Origin: Rotaria sp. Silwood1
Lineage: Eukaryota; Rotifera; Eurotatoria; Philodinida; Philodinidae
DNA: 64,000 nt
Reading direction: 5' to 3'
Assembly: GCA_905250075.1 (NCBI GenBank)
Contig: CAJNOP010000711.1
Span: forward strand, 30,251 to 94,250
This document shows, piece after piece, positions 12,246 to 23,773 of this stretch; the first letter of the stretch is position 1, and each line of letters begins with the position of its first letter. The position numbers and the translations under genes were made by a program. The notes below the pieces were generated by a model. That model saw nothing but the letters and a program-made list of their open reading frames with translations, was not told the DNA's origin and did not search any database.

Positions 12246-12552
12246 GATCGCTTAACACTGGCAACATGAATGATGCACGATATCAACACACAGCATTCGT
12301 ATTAACAAATGAAAAAATACTAGTTAGTGACGGATTTGCTGATAAAGATCTCAATAATAGTGAGTTATATGCACCATCAGCAGGAATTTGGACAATGGCT
12401 GGTAACATGAATATTGCTCGAAGTAGACACAGATCTTTGGTAACATGAATATTGCTCGAAGTAGACACAGATCTTTGGTATTATCAGATGGAAGAGTGTT
12501 ACTTATTGGAGGTTACATTGGTACTCCTCAGAATAGTTCAGAAGTATATTAA
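12246..12552 (+). pseudogene. kelch-repeat gene fragment broken by a 38-bp duplication
   Basis: The translation has kelch features: NTGNMNDARYQHTAFVLTN, VSDGFADKD in place of the usual GG turn, SELYAPSAGIWTMAGNMN and, after the break, LSDGRVLLIGGYIGTPQNSSEVY. The exon probably starts after the AG at 12244-12245, since GSLNTGN upstream of the ATG at 12266 already fits the kelch consensus. Bases 12404-12441 are repeated immediately as 12442-12479 (38 bp, not a multiple of three), which puts a TGA in frame. One unit gives a continuous kelch frame to a TAA near 12550. Only about two blades are present against the usual six, so this is a fragment as well as frameshifted. Kelch proteins are beta-propeller scaffolds; no specific function can be given. 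Confidence 0.8.
12404..12479 (+). repeat. 38-bp perfect tandem duplication
   Basis: Two adjacent identical copies, 12404-12441 and 12442-12479, inside the kelch fragment. Perfect identity means it is recent or an assembly artefact. Confidence 0.9.
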
Positions 12553-14505
12553 TCATCTTAAACAAATAAACGATTAATAATTTTATGTTTACAGTTTCAT
12601 ACAATCTTGCATTTGAAAAGATCTAAATGACAGTGCATGTTTTGCTTCAATGTCTTTTCGTCTTGTCATTCAATGGGAAATTCAATTTTAAATTTAATAA
12701 TACTTTTGTTTTTTTTTTGTATTTTGGTGTGCTAAGCTTATTGTTGTGGAAAAGTTTCAGTTCATTTTCAGTGCAAAATTCGACTTCTTTTATATTAATG
12801 AACAATTTTCTATGAATATTTCTAGCTACAATGATGGACTGAACTTTTCCTTTGTTCATAAAAGTTGTAAAAGATACTCCTTTGATGTAAAAAGGAGAAA
12901 TCAGACTTTAATGTTCCTAATATTTTTGTAACAGTAAGCTACTTCTTTTTACATTCGAATAAGTAAACCATGATATAAATTATGTAGTACGGTATTTTCG
13001 TCAAAATGTAGTTATTTGAAAGAGGAACTGTAAGAAGTGCGTGCATTAGCTAAGAGTACAATTTCTTAATTATCAATTAGATGATTATATTTTTGCCATC
13101 AACATTTGAGCTAGAAGTGTGCATCTCCATGTGTCATCTCAAAAGAGTAAATGATAACTAAATTACGAATTGAGCTATTGAATGAGGATATCTCTAGCAA
13201 ATATATAACAGCCATAATAAGCAGGATGTTTAAGGCTTTTACAAAATGAGATTCATCTAAACAGGGCTTGCAATGAAAATCTAAAACATAATATTCATGT
13301 ACACCTTGTTGATGTGACCAAAGTGTGTGTTTACACTTCATTTTCGTCAACAAAATGTATAAAAGTGTACGAAAACTGAATTTTTTTACAACCGAGAAAA
13401 TAAAATATAATGTTCATATTTTTTCTTTAGTGAGAAATATAAATTGATGTTAAACAAGTAAGTCAGTGATAAATATGGGTATAATATCATCATTTGATGT
13501 GTTCACAAAGAAAACTGAGAAAAGAAAAACACAAATGTATACAAGAAAGATAAAAGAATTGGTAAATACTAGTGCTTTTTATCGATTACCACCAAAAAAT
13601 AAATAAATCTAAAATGGCAATAATAACAAAACATCTATATCAACATTTCAATAATAAACAAAGTGTGGCATCAAAATTCGAACTAATTACTTATGTCTCG
13701 TTCAAGTTGCAATAAAGAAAAGTAATGCATGCAAACATCGAGAAAAAAGAGAATAGGGTATGGATGTGGGTGTTGTTAAGTGATGGTTGATAGATTGGTC
13801 TTTCTCTTGGTGATACATACTCTTAGTAAAAAGATCGTTATTAACACAAACAGAAATTGCGAACAAAAAAACCTTAGAAAATTGTCAACTAGTAAAAACA
13901 ATGAATAACACTACCGCGTTGCTCATGCAGTACAAGTTGAACAATGAAGTTAATCAAGTTTCTATCTATCTTGATTCAATCACAATATCATTGACAATAA
14001 TTATGAATAGAATCAATATTGGAGTGCTCTCTCGTTAAACTCTTTAATTATGTTCGCGCACTTATTATATTCTTGCTATGTTTTACACGATTCGGATGTC
14101 GAATTTTATCTTTTTTCTATTTATTTGTTGACATTATTTATTACATCGATACTAGTATTTGCTTCAGCTGATTAGTTTTTTTGCCAGTTCATTTTCCCTA
14201 CGCTTGCATAATTTCAGCCAATCACGTATGGTACAAAAAAAAGCCATTCACATTTTTGAAATTTTAGATGTTTTTCTATTCAAATCCATTTTCAGTTATC
14301 TTCTATATGGATTATATGACTAATTGATGCTTGCAATTGTCAAGAACAATTGCTATTGTTGTCAAGCAAACAAATCGCTGGTTTATTCTACTATTAGTTC
14401 ATAGTTCATTGGGTTTGTTACAATAGAAAAATAAGGTAAACTCGCAAAAAAACACGTTTTTTGATTGTTAGTATATATTGCTTATGATAGTAACACATAC
14501 AATTA
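12553..14505. other. intergenic, no gene seen
   Basis: AT-rich. A single-armed TGTGGG-like motif (GGGTATGGATGTGGGTGTTG) sits at 13755-13776. No reading frame with recognisable composition. Confidence 0.55.
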
Positions 14506-14775
14506 CTACTTTCTCTCTTTCTCTTGAGCATTGTGAACCATTCCTTCGCAGCCGACCATGTTGCCTATTTTCTTCTCTGTAGTGCTACTGATGACTGGAC
14601 AATCGCTTGTTCCTTGATTTGCTGTTCTCATTTTTTCAGTCGCTTCTTGTTTATCATGTGCACCCGAATCTTTCCAAGCTTGACTACCTGTAACATTGCC
14701 AATTGTTTCTTCAACCGCTCCTTTCACGTATTGAGCATGTCCACCTAAAAGACTTGCATTGTTGTTGTCAGCCAT
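14506..14775 (-). CDS. CsbD-like small stress protein
   Basis: An 89-residue, hydrophilic, intronless protein starting at the ATG at 14775 (MADNNNASLLGGHAQ). It carries two CsbD-type segments: YVKGAVEETIGNVTGSQAWK and, near the C-terminus, EKKIGNMVGCEGMVHNAQEK. These VKG.A.E.IG..TG motifs are typical of the CsbD family (bacterial general-stress proteins). The GHAQYVKGA opening and the VGCEGM ending recall small CsbD-like proteins of ascomycete fungi, which suggests horizontal transfer from a fungus; that is from memory and needs a search. The open frame extends 48 codons upstream with hydrophobic, AT-driven content, so the internal Met is the better start. The molecular function of the family is not established. 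Confidence 0.8.
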   Translation of the reverse strand: MADNNNASLLGGHAQYVKGAVEETIGNVTGSQAWKDSGAHDKQEATEKMRTANQGTSDCPVISSTTEKKIGNMVGCEGMVHNAQEKERK

Positions 14776-17700
14776 TAATACAGTCAATTCAACGTCGATA
14801 GTGTATACAGTATAAGTAAAAATGTGAGAATGAAAATGCAAATTATATAAGATACAAAGAAGAAAAGACGAGTGAGAGTGCACACAGTAGAAAACAGAAC
14901 GAAAAAGATAGGATGGCAAAAAGAATCCGTATATTGATTTGACGTCGACACGAGAAAATAAGTACAGAATGTATCATACAGAGCATCTACAGACATCATG
15001 TTGTAAGCTAAAAAAAACATGCGTACTACTCTTTCTCATTTCTAATAACAGAAATTGTCCAGATTGTACGAGGCTAAAGAGTCCTACCACCGAATAAAAT
15101 ATCATTGTATATATGTTTGTTTTCACGTGTTCAGGCACGTGTGTACATTTTATTGTAAAGATTCCAAACAGTTATTTGAAGAGACGATGTTTCATAATGA
15201 TAATTCTTGATCAAGATTAGCCATCTACACGTTTTAATAAACCTATAAAATTACCATTACATAAGATGTGGTTAGCCACTCTTGTCGAAAATAGATGTCA
15301 ACAAAACGTTCAAGAACAAAAAATTGTAAGAGCTTCTACACATTCTTCTTTGAATAATATTTTATGTCAGAATCTTAAAAACATCATAGTATAATCGTAT
15401 TCAAAACTCTTCATTAAAGTTCATCATTAGCATTGAAAAAAATTCAAGTCTTATCATCCATGTTCATTCCATATATATATTTATTTATGGCTTGACACAT
15501 ATTATTTAGCAAAAAAATATTTTAAATTACGTCATTTTCTTCGAAATGAGGATAAAAGTAGATGTAATTATAATACATATTTACAACTTCAACTATGTAT
15601 ACAATTAAAGATGTTAGATTACTCACACTAGATAGAATATATAAAAAAATCGATCATTTATCTTGTGAAAAATAAAATGAAATAGCGCTAGAAAAGGACA
15701 AAGAGTAATTTATTTTACGCGAAAAAAATAGTAGAAACGAAGTATAAGATTATAAAATTGCCAAACAGTAATATTATATATGGTTTATAATTATTATTGA
15801 TGTTATAATTTATCATACCTTATCGTTTAATATTTCATAGCTATCAAGCATACAATATGTATTGATGCTTTTTTTTCTCCGTCTTTATATTGTTGGACAT
15901 TCATTTTTTCAAATAAGCACTATTTGTTTAATGTTTTTCATGACTCTATATTTTTCTTAATAGCGAACTGTATCGTATGATCTAGCACATAAAAATATAG
16001 TATTGTTTCAAACTATGTATTATTATGTTTCAATATATTATTAGACTCTGATTGTCATACTACTTAGTTATATTGTTTGTGGACATTAGCAGGGCATTGA
16101 GTACAAGTCTTTCCAAGTGAATAGATAAAGAAAATAAATGATTGAAAATAAATAAATTATGTTATTCATCTACTCTATTAAGTCATTATTTTTGTTTCTT
16201 ATTTCAAATTTTAGGTAAATATGGTATTCTATTTGATTCATATTGCTTATTTAAAACATAAAGAATATCGACGTAGAGTATACTAAAACTCAGATATACT
16301 CATTTGATAATCATACAGCTACATTACTTGTACGAACAAATTCAATTGGTGCACTTGCTGTTCGTCTTGTTTAAAAATATCTGATAACAAAATCAATGAA
16401 TTATTGTTCATAATATTTTTTTTTATGAAAGATCTGTATTTTCCATAGAGTTAACACTATCTTCTTCCTGGACATGTGAAATGAATAAAGCAAGAGCATA
16501 GACAAATGTAAGGTTTAAAGAGAAGAGAAAAAAATTCAGTTACAGGTGCGTGATTTTGTTAAAGAAAGATGGAAATACATTGTTTTATTGCATATATCAC
16601 ACATTGCTAAAAAACATTATAAGGTATATAGACTCTTGTATAGAAATCTTTCTAACACAGAATAGGATTTCTTGAAAATTTCACGTTAACATTCATGTAT
16701 ATAGAAAAATATGAAGAGATACAAAATCACATGGTATGTCCTTGCCGTCAAACGATTAGAAAAAAAATACTTTTTTTTCTAAATTCCGTTCACTTAAAAT
16801 AACCTCGGTTTGGAGATGTGGTAATGATACAGGTTTTTCCAAGTCTGTTGATAATCTAAAGCTGGGGGAGTTGTATTTAAATGTTTTTCAAAACTCTTAT
16901 GTAGTGTTTATATAAGTAGTTTATAAGTGATTTCTCCTGAGATAGTCCAAATACCGTGCAATCATTCCATTCCAAGAGTGCATAAACAATATGGAGATCT
17001 GATGCATACAGATGTTTTAATTTCTTCTGTTGATTTTCTGTAAAATAAAACCATGTTTTGAAAAGCGAAATGAAATGTAGAAACATACAAACGCAAAACA
17101 GATGCCTACGAATATCAATTAGTTTTATTGAAATTTTTCGAAAAAGTCTCTGATTTATTAACCAAAGAAGAAGAATTCCAATATTATGGTTTCGTTAGAG
17201 GAGTTGAAAGATACAAAACAACAAATATCAAATGAAATGTTTTATTTAGTTAATTGTGAGCATTGAAAAGTTGTTTATTGTAAAAATTGAAAAAAAAATC
17301 ACGACTAAGACGATCACACACGCAAATAAAATTAATTTTTTTTCAAGTTGATTTATATTTAGAAAGAAGATAATCTTATTGTTTTTATTCAAAAATTGGT
17401 GCAGATGGATGCTTATGGGTATGTAGACGTGATTTTAAGCAGTGCCCGCGCGAATGACCTAATATTAGGGAAATGTAAAGGAATGTTTTCAGAAAAAACA
17501 TGCAAGAAAATCGTAATATTTAGGTTGAAATCGGCTCTTGTGGCTGGAGAAAACTGAAAATTTTTGATTATTGGGGGGGGGGGGGGGAGTGTACACTTCC
17601 CTACACACCCTGCTCGCACGGGACCTGGTTTTAAGTACCATTTTACCTTCTGTTTACATCCACAACCACCCATACTCAGATCAACACCCACATCCATTCT

Positions 17701-17972
17701 AACCTTCATGCTCAACAATCTGAAACCTTTAGCTTCGTTCTTGTTTATTATGAAATAGTATACAGTTAAAATTGATTGTTATTACACAACCAATATGTAC
17801 AAAAAAACTGAAAACAAATCAAATCACTCAAATGTTGTTATGATGAGAAAGATAAAACAAAAATCAATGTAATATAGAATGCAACAATAAATAATGATTT
17901 CTCAATTATTAATTTGCACAATGAAACTCTCTATTATCATATTCGTTATCTATGAAGTTTATAATAGTTTGA
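14776..17972. other. intergenic, with G15 tract and TGTGGG-like motifs at right end
   Basis: AT-rich with no convincing gene. At 17573-17587 there is an uninterrupted run of 15 G. At 17656-17697 CATCCACAACCACCC and CAACACCCACATCC motifs belong to the TGTGGG-like family, and TGGATGCTTATGGGTATG at 17405-17423 may be a distant opposite arm. Confidence 0.55.
17573..17587 (+). repeat. poly-G tract (15 G)
   Basis: Fifteen consecutive G in an otherwise AT-rich region, followed within about 65 bases by C-rich TGTGGG-family sequence on the same strand. Confidence 0.9.
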
Positions 17973-20644
17973 TTAAGACTCTTTTTCTTCATTATTTCGT
18001 TTCAAGTAGATTAAAATTTTAGCTAAGCACTGTCCTGACCATGTGTTCATATAATATTCGATTATATACACTTTCGATGGATAAACAAAGAGTAACCATG
18101 TATTAACAGTCGGTATGCCATTCAGTTTTTCTATTAAGGATTTTATAATGAATTCTCCAGTTGAAATACCACATTGAAAGTATGAATGTTTAGGATTACT
18201 TGTACTGCAGACAATTGTATAGGAAATGTAGCCGACGGCATAAACAATCGGTGGTACGAAAATGAATAAATGCGTGTATAATAGTTTGAGAAATGTTTTT
18301 ATAAATGAACCATTCTCTGTGCTGTATCGACGTATACAACGTGCGAAACTAACTAAGACCAACAGAGTTGCTAATACATAAACTGTTACCCCTCCTATAA
18401 TGTAAAAATAAATGAAACAAATACGCACAGTCTGTAAACTGGGTATATTATTCCAGTCACATTGGTACACGAGCATTAGTGTAGCAGAGCCAGCAGCTAT
18501 TCCAAAGATAAATATGATAGTAACATTTCGTTATTCATTAAGTACTTCGCGTACAAAAATTCCGATTTTCAACTCCCCCCATTCACTTTTTTATGGGAAC
18601 GTTCGACCAACACTTTTCGCAACATTAACAATTTAAGTTCGTCTCATATAGTTTATCTATGCCTCTTCATAAAAAAAAACAATTATAAATTTGCATTCTA
18701 TACGCGAGTAAAACCGCTATTAATTATGGAGGTGCTCTGTGAAATTTTTAAAAGGTTTCGATAGGTTCAAATCTAAAATAAAAATGTTTTAAATTAGGCT
18801 TCTATCACTGAAATTTTCATATGGGAGAGACCAGAAAATTCATTTGAAAGCGCTGAAATTCCCAACTATAAACACTTTTAAGCGAAAAATAACGGGTAGA
18901 CCATTAATAACAAGACCTTTTTGTATTTTCGTCATTTTTCATTGTTGAGACATAATATTTTCTTCAAAATATTCCTCGTTCAATTCTCTACAAAACTGCA
19001 AAAGAGACTTGACAATAAAATATCATGCTGAAAATTCTGAGAAAATGATTACGGGACATGAATGCAATGCATTTTCAAGGAATTAATAGACCTTTTTCTT
19101 GATCTAACAAACGATTAACTGAACTAGAGCAAATTTTTCTGTATTGTCGAGTGTTTCTTTTGTCATTGCACCCAATAAACTGTGCTCAAATAAAGTCACA
19201 ATGTACACAAGATTCGTCATATCAAGATGAAATAGATAGCAATGATAAGATTATGATATCATTGCATGAGTTTTAGAACGTCAGGTCAAAGTTTGTAGAA
19301 AAAAACTCATTGAGACTGAAAAAAACTATATAACTTTTCCAGTGTAGTTCAAATAAAAAAGAAACCTGTGATACTAGTACAACAAAAAGATTTTGAAGAC
19401 CTGCAAAATAGCATATTTGGTTTATTGATAATAAGTTGTTTTGGTTCTTGAAAAAGGGACGCAATAAAAAATCTGTTTGAAAATGTACCACATTCGTGTC
19501 TCGAAATCTTTTTCTTAGAATTTTTCAGTATGGAGCTCTACAGTAAAGCTTCTTATACAGTTTTGGAGAGATTTGAACGAGTAACCGTTTTGGAAACAGA
19601 CTACGTTTCAGCGATGAAAAATGAGAGAAATATCGGGAAAATATAGCAGATCCCATTATTTATGACCTACCTTTTCTCAGATCCTGTCCCGAAACAAAGA
19701 GGGCTTTTTCACAAAAAGAAGATTTTGCTGTTTTGACAAGAACGAACATATGTTTTGTTCTGCGTGGTGGGTGACTTCTTTTTGACATTACAGTAAGTCA
19801 ATCTGCGATCGTAGGAGTTCATTTACTGACTAAACTCCAGGTTACAGATAGGAAGGCGAAAACTCGTCATTTTTCGTCACTACTCATGTTGATCCCTTGA
19901 AGCAACTGTGCACTTTTCAAAAAATATTTTTTCCAAAAAAGAATTGTACGTTCAGTTAACTATGCTGGAGCCTCTCATCCTCCACCTTTCCTCGCCCCCT
20001 CCCCTCTCTCTACTTATTCCTGTTAGATAGGATTTACTTAATGAATAATACTTAAAGGATCGCCATCGAGTAGCATTTGTTCTACTGCCAAACCATACGA
20101 TTAAATCACGTTCAAATAACACAAGCACTGAGCCATATACAGCTATAGATAAGCGTAGTGTAACGAATTTTGCTAAAATAAGAATCATACGCGAAATATT
20201 GGCTTAGATCGATCCTCATTTGATCTGCATAGTAATCTAAAGCTTGATAACCTACTAGTATACTACTAGATAGAATTGAAAGAAGGGAATAGGTGATTAA
20301 ATAGATACACAGTTCGTGGGACGAATTCGTCTACAGCCAATGAATACTTCCTGATTAAGAATATTATTCAAAACTGAAAAACACAGTCCAATTGTAAACA
20401 GAACTAAGTAGATGAAGTCTGTATTGAACTGTGACTTTTCTCAAACATCATTTGCACAGAAGGATCCTTCATAACATGGATCACATTGATAATAAGTCGT
20501 ATTTAACGTAATATTTACAGCACACTGATCATTGTCACGACAATCTAAGGGATTGTGATGACAAATATCGACCATGACTTGAGCTACTAACGGAAAAAGA
20601 GAAATACAAGTATAATGATATGAGTAAGAGAACTGATCTTGCAT
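17973..20644 (-). pseudogene. decayed EGF-domain seven-helix receptor gene
   Basis: Read on the minus strand from 20644, an EGF-like segment appears first (NPLDCRDNDQCAVN, then YYQCDPCYEGSFC). Next come a TM1-like stretch (FIYLVLFTIGLCFSVLNNIL), a TM2-like stretch (YLITYSLLSILSSSILVGY) and a TM3-like stretch (TTLIYSCIWLSACVI), lying in more than one frame and separated by in-frame stops. After a gap of about 1.3 kb (intron or insertion), 17973-18530 encodes four helices in one frame: FIFGIAAGSATLMLVY, FYIIGGVTVYVLATLLVLV, HLFIFVPPIVYAVGYISY and a last one ending FVYPSKVYIIEYYMNTWSGQ. This is the order expected of rhodopsin-type receptors with an extracellular EGF module, a type I recall from bdelloid gene sets. 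At least two frame breaks and a stop lie in the 5' half, so it is probably a pseudogene. Ligand unknown. Confidence 0.65.
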
Positions 20645-22768
20645 ATATCAACAACCTTCTTTGCAAAATGTAAAATAAAAATTGTTTATCTGTTATTTAT
20701 TTTTTCCTTCTTCAGCCTTCTAGACTAGCCAAACACATTAATCTTGAATAAAAAGAGAAAAATAGACACAAAATGGCCGAAGGTGTATAATATCACTAAG
20801 AAATCAAGCCAAAATAGAAGTACAATCAGGCACCATCAAATTTACTATTGAAATCTAGTCAGACATATGTGGATGAAGAGCTGAATAATTTGGTAACATT
20901 TCCAAATGAAATAATTAGAAGAACCCTTCAAGTGTCATAAAAACGATCTTTGCAGATGGACAGAAATCTGCCCACTGGATAACGATAACGTAGACTACAT
21001 GAGCTTGCGCACTCATCAATATGGAAGAAGAAATTAAACTGTACAAATCTACTTGTTTAACAATCAAACTATCGCTTTTTTCGATGAATTTTCTTCCAGC
21101 ACCCTTTGTTCATGCTGCCTCTATGATGTGTGGCTAATTGCAACTCTATAGTGTTAGTTTTAGTGCCAATAGTAATTTTCTGACTGAGAAATCTGCTAAA
21201 TACCAGTCAAAACGATATTAAACTAGGTCTAGAAAATGGTGTAAATCAGGTGGCCATTATTCATTGAGTTTAAAAAAATATATGCTTTGATAGCTTTCGA
21301 AAAGCATTATCGATTAGTATATACAGATTTATTCAAGCATAAGTCCCTACGTCTCTATCAGTCTACAAGCCAATGAAGCAACGAATAGAGCACACTAGTC
21401 AAGTTGTTCAATAAGCTTTTTCTTACAGTGATTCATAGAGGTTTTAATGACTTATTCGAACACTCGAACTCAAAAATAGAAGCAATATTGTTGCACAAAG
21501 TTATGAAAAAGGTACTGCACAATATCGATGACAATTTAAACAATGGTAAACTAAGAGTAGTGTTTTTTCGCATATTATTATAGACATCATTACAACGATT
21601 TGAAATGATTTTCTACATCGAACTATACATAGATTTCAATAGAACAAAAAACAATAGATTGTTGTCTTATGCGTTCGTTTACTTTTTAGAAGAAATAACA
21701 ACGACAAACATTTTCTTTAACGCCAATCCGATCACCTCAATTCCGCTCTTCCAAAAAAAGAAACAAGTGCTTCAAAGATATTAGTTTCTTTCAGCTACAT
21801 AAAAAATCGATTACTAAAATGAAGTGCATGAATTCGAAAGAAAATATATCGTCAATGGTGCTATTAATATAGCGCCAGTATCGCTCTTCATCAAGAGTGT
21901 GTCAATAATCGAGAGCAAAATCAACACCTTGCATTACCTATAAACAGTATGTAGTCAAATTGCATTAGTATCATTTTCTGCGTTGTTGACTTTGGGTTTT
22001 TTCCGAGTTACCGTATCATACTTATCGACAAAAAAATCAATTCATATAGGTAGTAAACAGTATGATGATTCAGTGAAGTATACATTGAATAAATAAAATC
22101 CATCCTGTATACCTAGGTATGGCACTTTATCTTCATTTTAATTGGACAAAATAAAGTTGAGTTAGTTTACTTTGCCATTAATAGAGTGTGTGAATCAGAA
22201 TGAACTTCCTAAATTGATTCTATATTCTACTCTCAAAATTTTCGAAGTATATAAAATTATTATAGTCCTAGGAATCCACGTAAATATTTATTTCTTCCAT
22301 AGGTTTAGAGTTATTCATAAAATACAACCAGTAAAACCTGATCTCCAACTCATTTTATTTTCGTTTTTGTTGAGCTATCTTGTTTTCCTTTGAAACACAG
22401 AACTACTGTGTCAATCAGGAATTTCAATCAAAGTCATAATAAAGCAAATGGAATTTGAGTCACTAAACAAACGTAGTACAACAAGGGTTTCACCACGTTA
22501 AGTAAATAAAGTAGCGAGGATCTTCTTGCATTATCTATAAACCGATCATCAATAAAGTTTAATTCTTCGAAGTTGACACTAGTGACAGTTGCAGTCAAAA
22601 CTCTTAACGAACATACATTTATAACTGCTTATCTGATAGCTTGCGTGTCAGACTTCATTGAACTCTCTTTCCTTCGTTATAGAAAGCTATCATTTTTTGC
22701 CGAATATTCTTCTTTATAGACACTTCTTAATCTGAGATAAGACTGTTTCAAGTGCCTGTAAAGCTACT
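20645..22768. other. intergenic, no gene seen
   Basis: Less AT-skewed than its surroundings between 20800 and 21900, which may be decayed coding sequence, but no frame stays open and I recognise no motif. Confidence 0.5.
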
Positions 22769-23773
22769 ATGTGGCTGTGGAATTATCAAAGGAAGAAAAT
22801 GACTTTATGGAACTGGTTATCAAAATTTTGGAGTTGGTTAGTAACAATGTACCATGCTTTTAGAAGAAATAGAATGGTCTCAGAATTACCATTGAATCAT
22901 ACAACATCTAACACATCATCTGAATCGAATTGGAAAAACTTACGCATGGAAATCTATTCCGTTGGTGTTTACGATCTTCACAATGTTCTACGTCGACGGA
23001 ACATATTAGACTGGTGCGAATGGCACTTAACTATTGATGAAAATGATAATGCTATAAAAATAGCAAAAGAGTTTCATCAGGAATTTGAAAAATCAAGATT
23101 ATCTTCGAATCTAGCTGGTAAAATCGATACGATAGAGAAAACATTTTTAAACTTCATGCCTCATGATAATGATTGGAATAAGATTAGAAAATGTTTTCAA
23201 GATGTCCGTCAAGAAGATAGTCCGTTACCGATTATCAAGGCCTACACCTTGGCTCAAGATCTCACTGTTCGTCTAAATAAACATTCAGCTGTAAATACGT
23301 ATCATGCATTAAAACTCTACTGTACGTTATTGAACTGTCCGATTTTGGCACAAACACAAGAGTATACAGAAGCTATTACTAGTCTCTTTTTTCATCCAAA
23401 GTTAGATGAATTCCTTGTTCGAAATATAACAGTTCATCGTGGCATATTTCTTAAGGATAAAAAACTTATAGCTGATTATAGTCAAGGTGCTACAATTATA
23501 ACGACTACATTTCTATCAACAACTACAGATCCTGTGGTAGCGGAATGCTTTTGTGCAGTTCCTCCTGAAGACATGATATCGATATCAGTGTTTTGCACGT
23601 ATAATATTAATAATACTCACCGTCGTACAGCTCTTCGTCTGAAAGAAGCCACCAATTTTGAAGATGAGCAGGAAGTATTGATTTTACGCTATATACCATT
23701 TACAATTAAATCGATTGAACGAACGAACGATGGTCGAAAAATAAGAATATGCTTTGATGAATGTAAGGACTAG
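22769..23773 (+). CDS. arginine-type ADP-ribosyltransferase (ART), R-S-E motif intact
   Basis: A single-exon frame of 334 residues starting at a true ATG. The catalytic triad of R-S-E mono-ADP-ribosyltransferases is visible in order: R224 in TVHRGIFL (NAD binding), S250-T-T in TTTFLSTTTDP (STS-type turn) and E300-Q-E302 in FEDEQEVLILRYIPF, the ExE pair of arginine-modifying enzymes. Residues 1-35 are rich in W, K and R with hydrophobic spacing (LWNWLSKFWSWLVTMYHAF): a signal anchor or amphipathic helix, not a classical signal peptide. The middle section (55-215) is helical-looking and matches the N-terminal part of rotifer ART proteins, a family known to be expanded in bdelloids. The reaction would be transfer of ADP-ribose from NAD to an arginine side chain; the target is unknown. 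No stop or frameshift. Confidence 0.88.
   Translation: MWLWNYQRKKMTLWNWLSKFWSWLVTMYHAFRRNRMVSELPLNHTTSNTSSESNWKNLRMEIYSVGVYDLHNVLRRRNILDWCEWHLTIDENDNAIKIAKEFHQEFEKSRLSSNLAGKIDTIEKTFLNFMPHDNDWNKIRKCFQDVRQEDSPLPIIKAYTLAQDLTVRLNKHSAVNTYHALKLYCTLLNCPILAQTQEYTEAITSLFFHPKLDEFLVRNITVHRGIFLKDKKLIADYSQGATIITTTFLSTTTDPVVAECFCAVPPEDMISISVFCTYNINNTHRRTALRLKEATNFEDEQEVLILRYIPFTIKSIERTNDGRKIRICFDECKD

Noticed and set aside
17413-17758. Open frames of 64 and 101 codons around the G tract
   Set aside because: Their proline/glycine runs come from the G15 tract and the TGTGGG-like motif.
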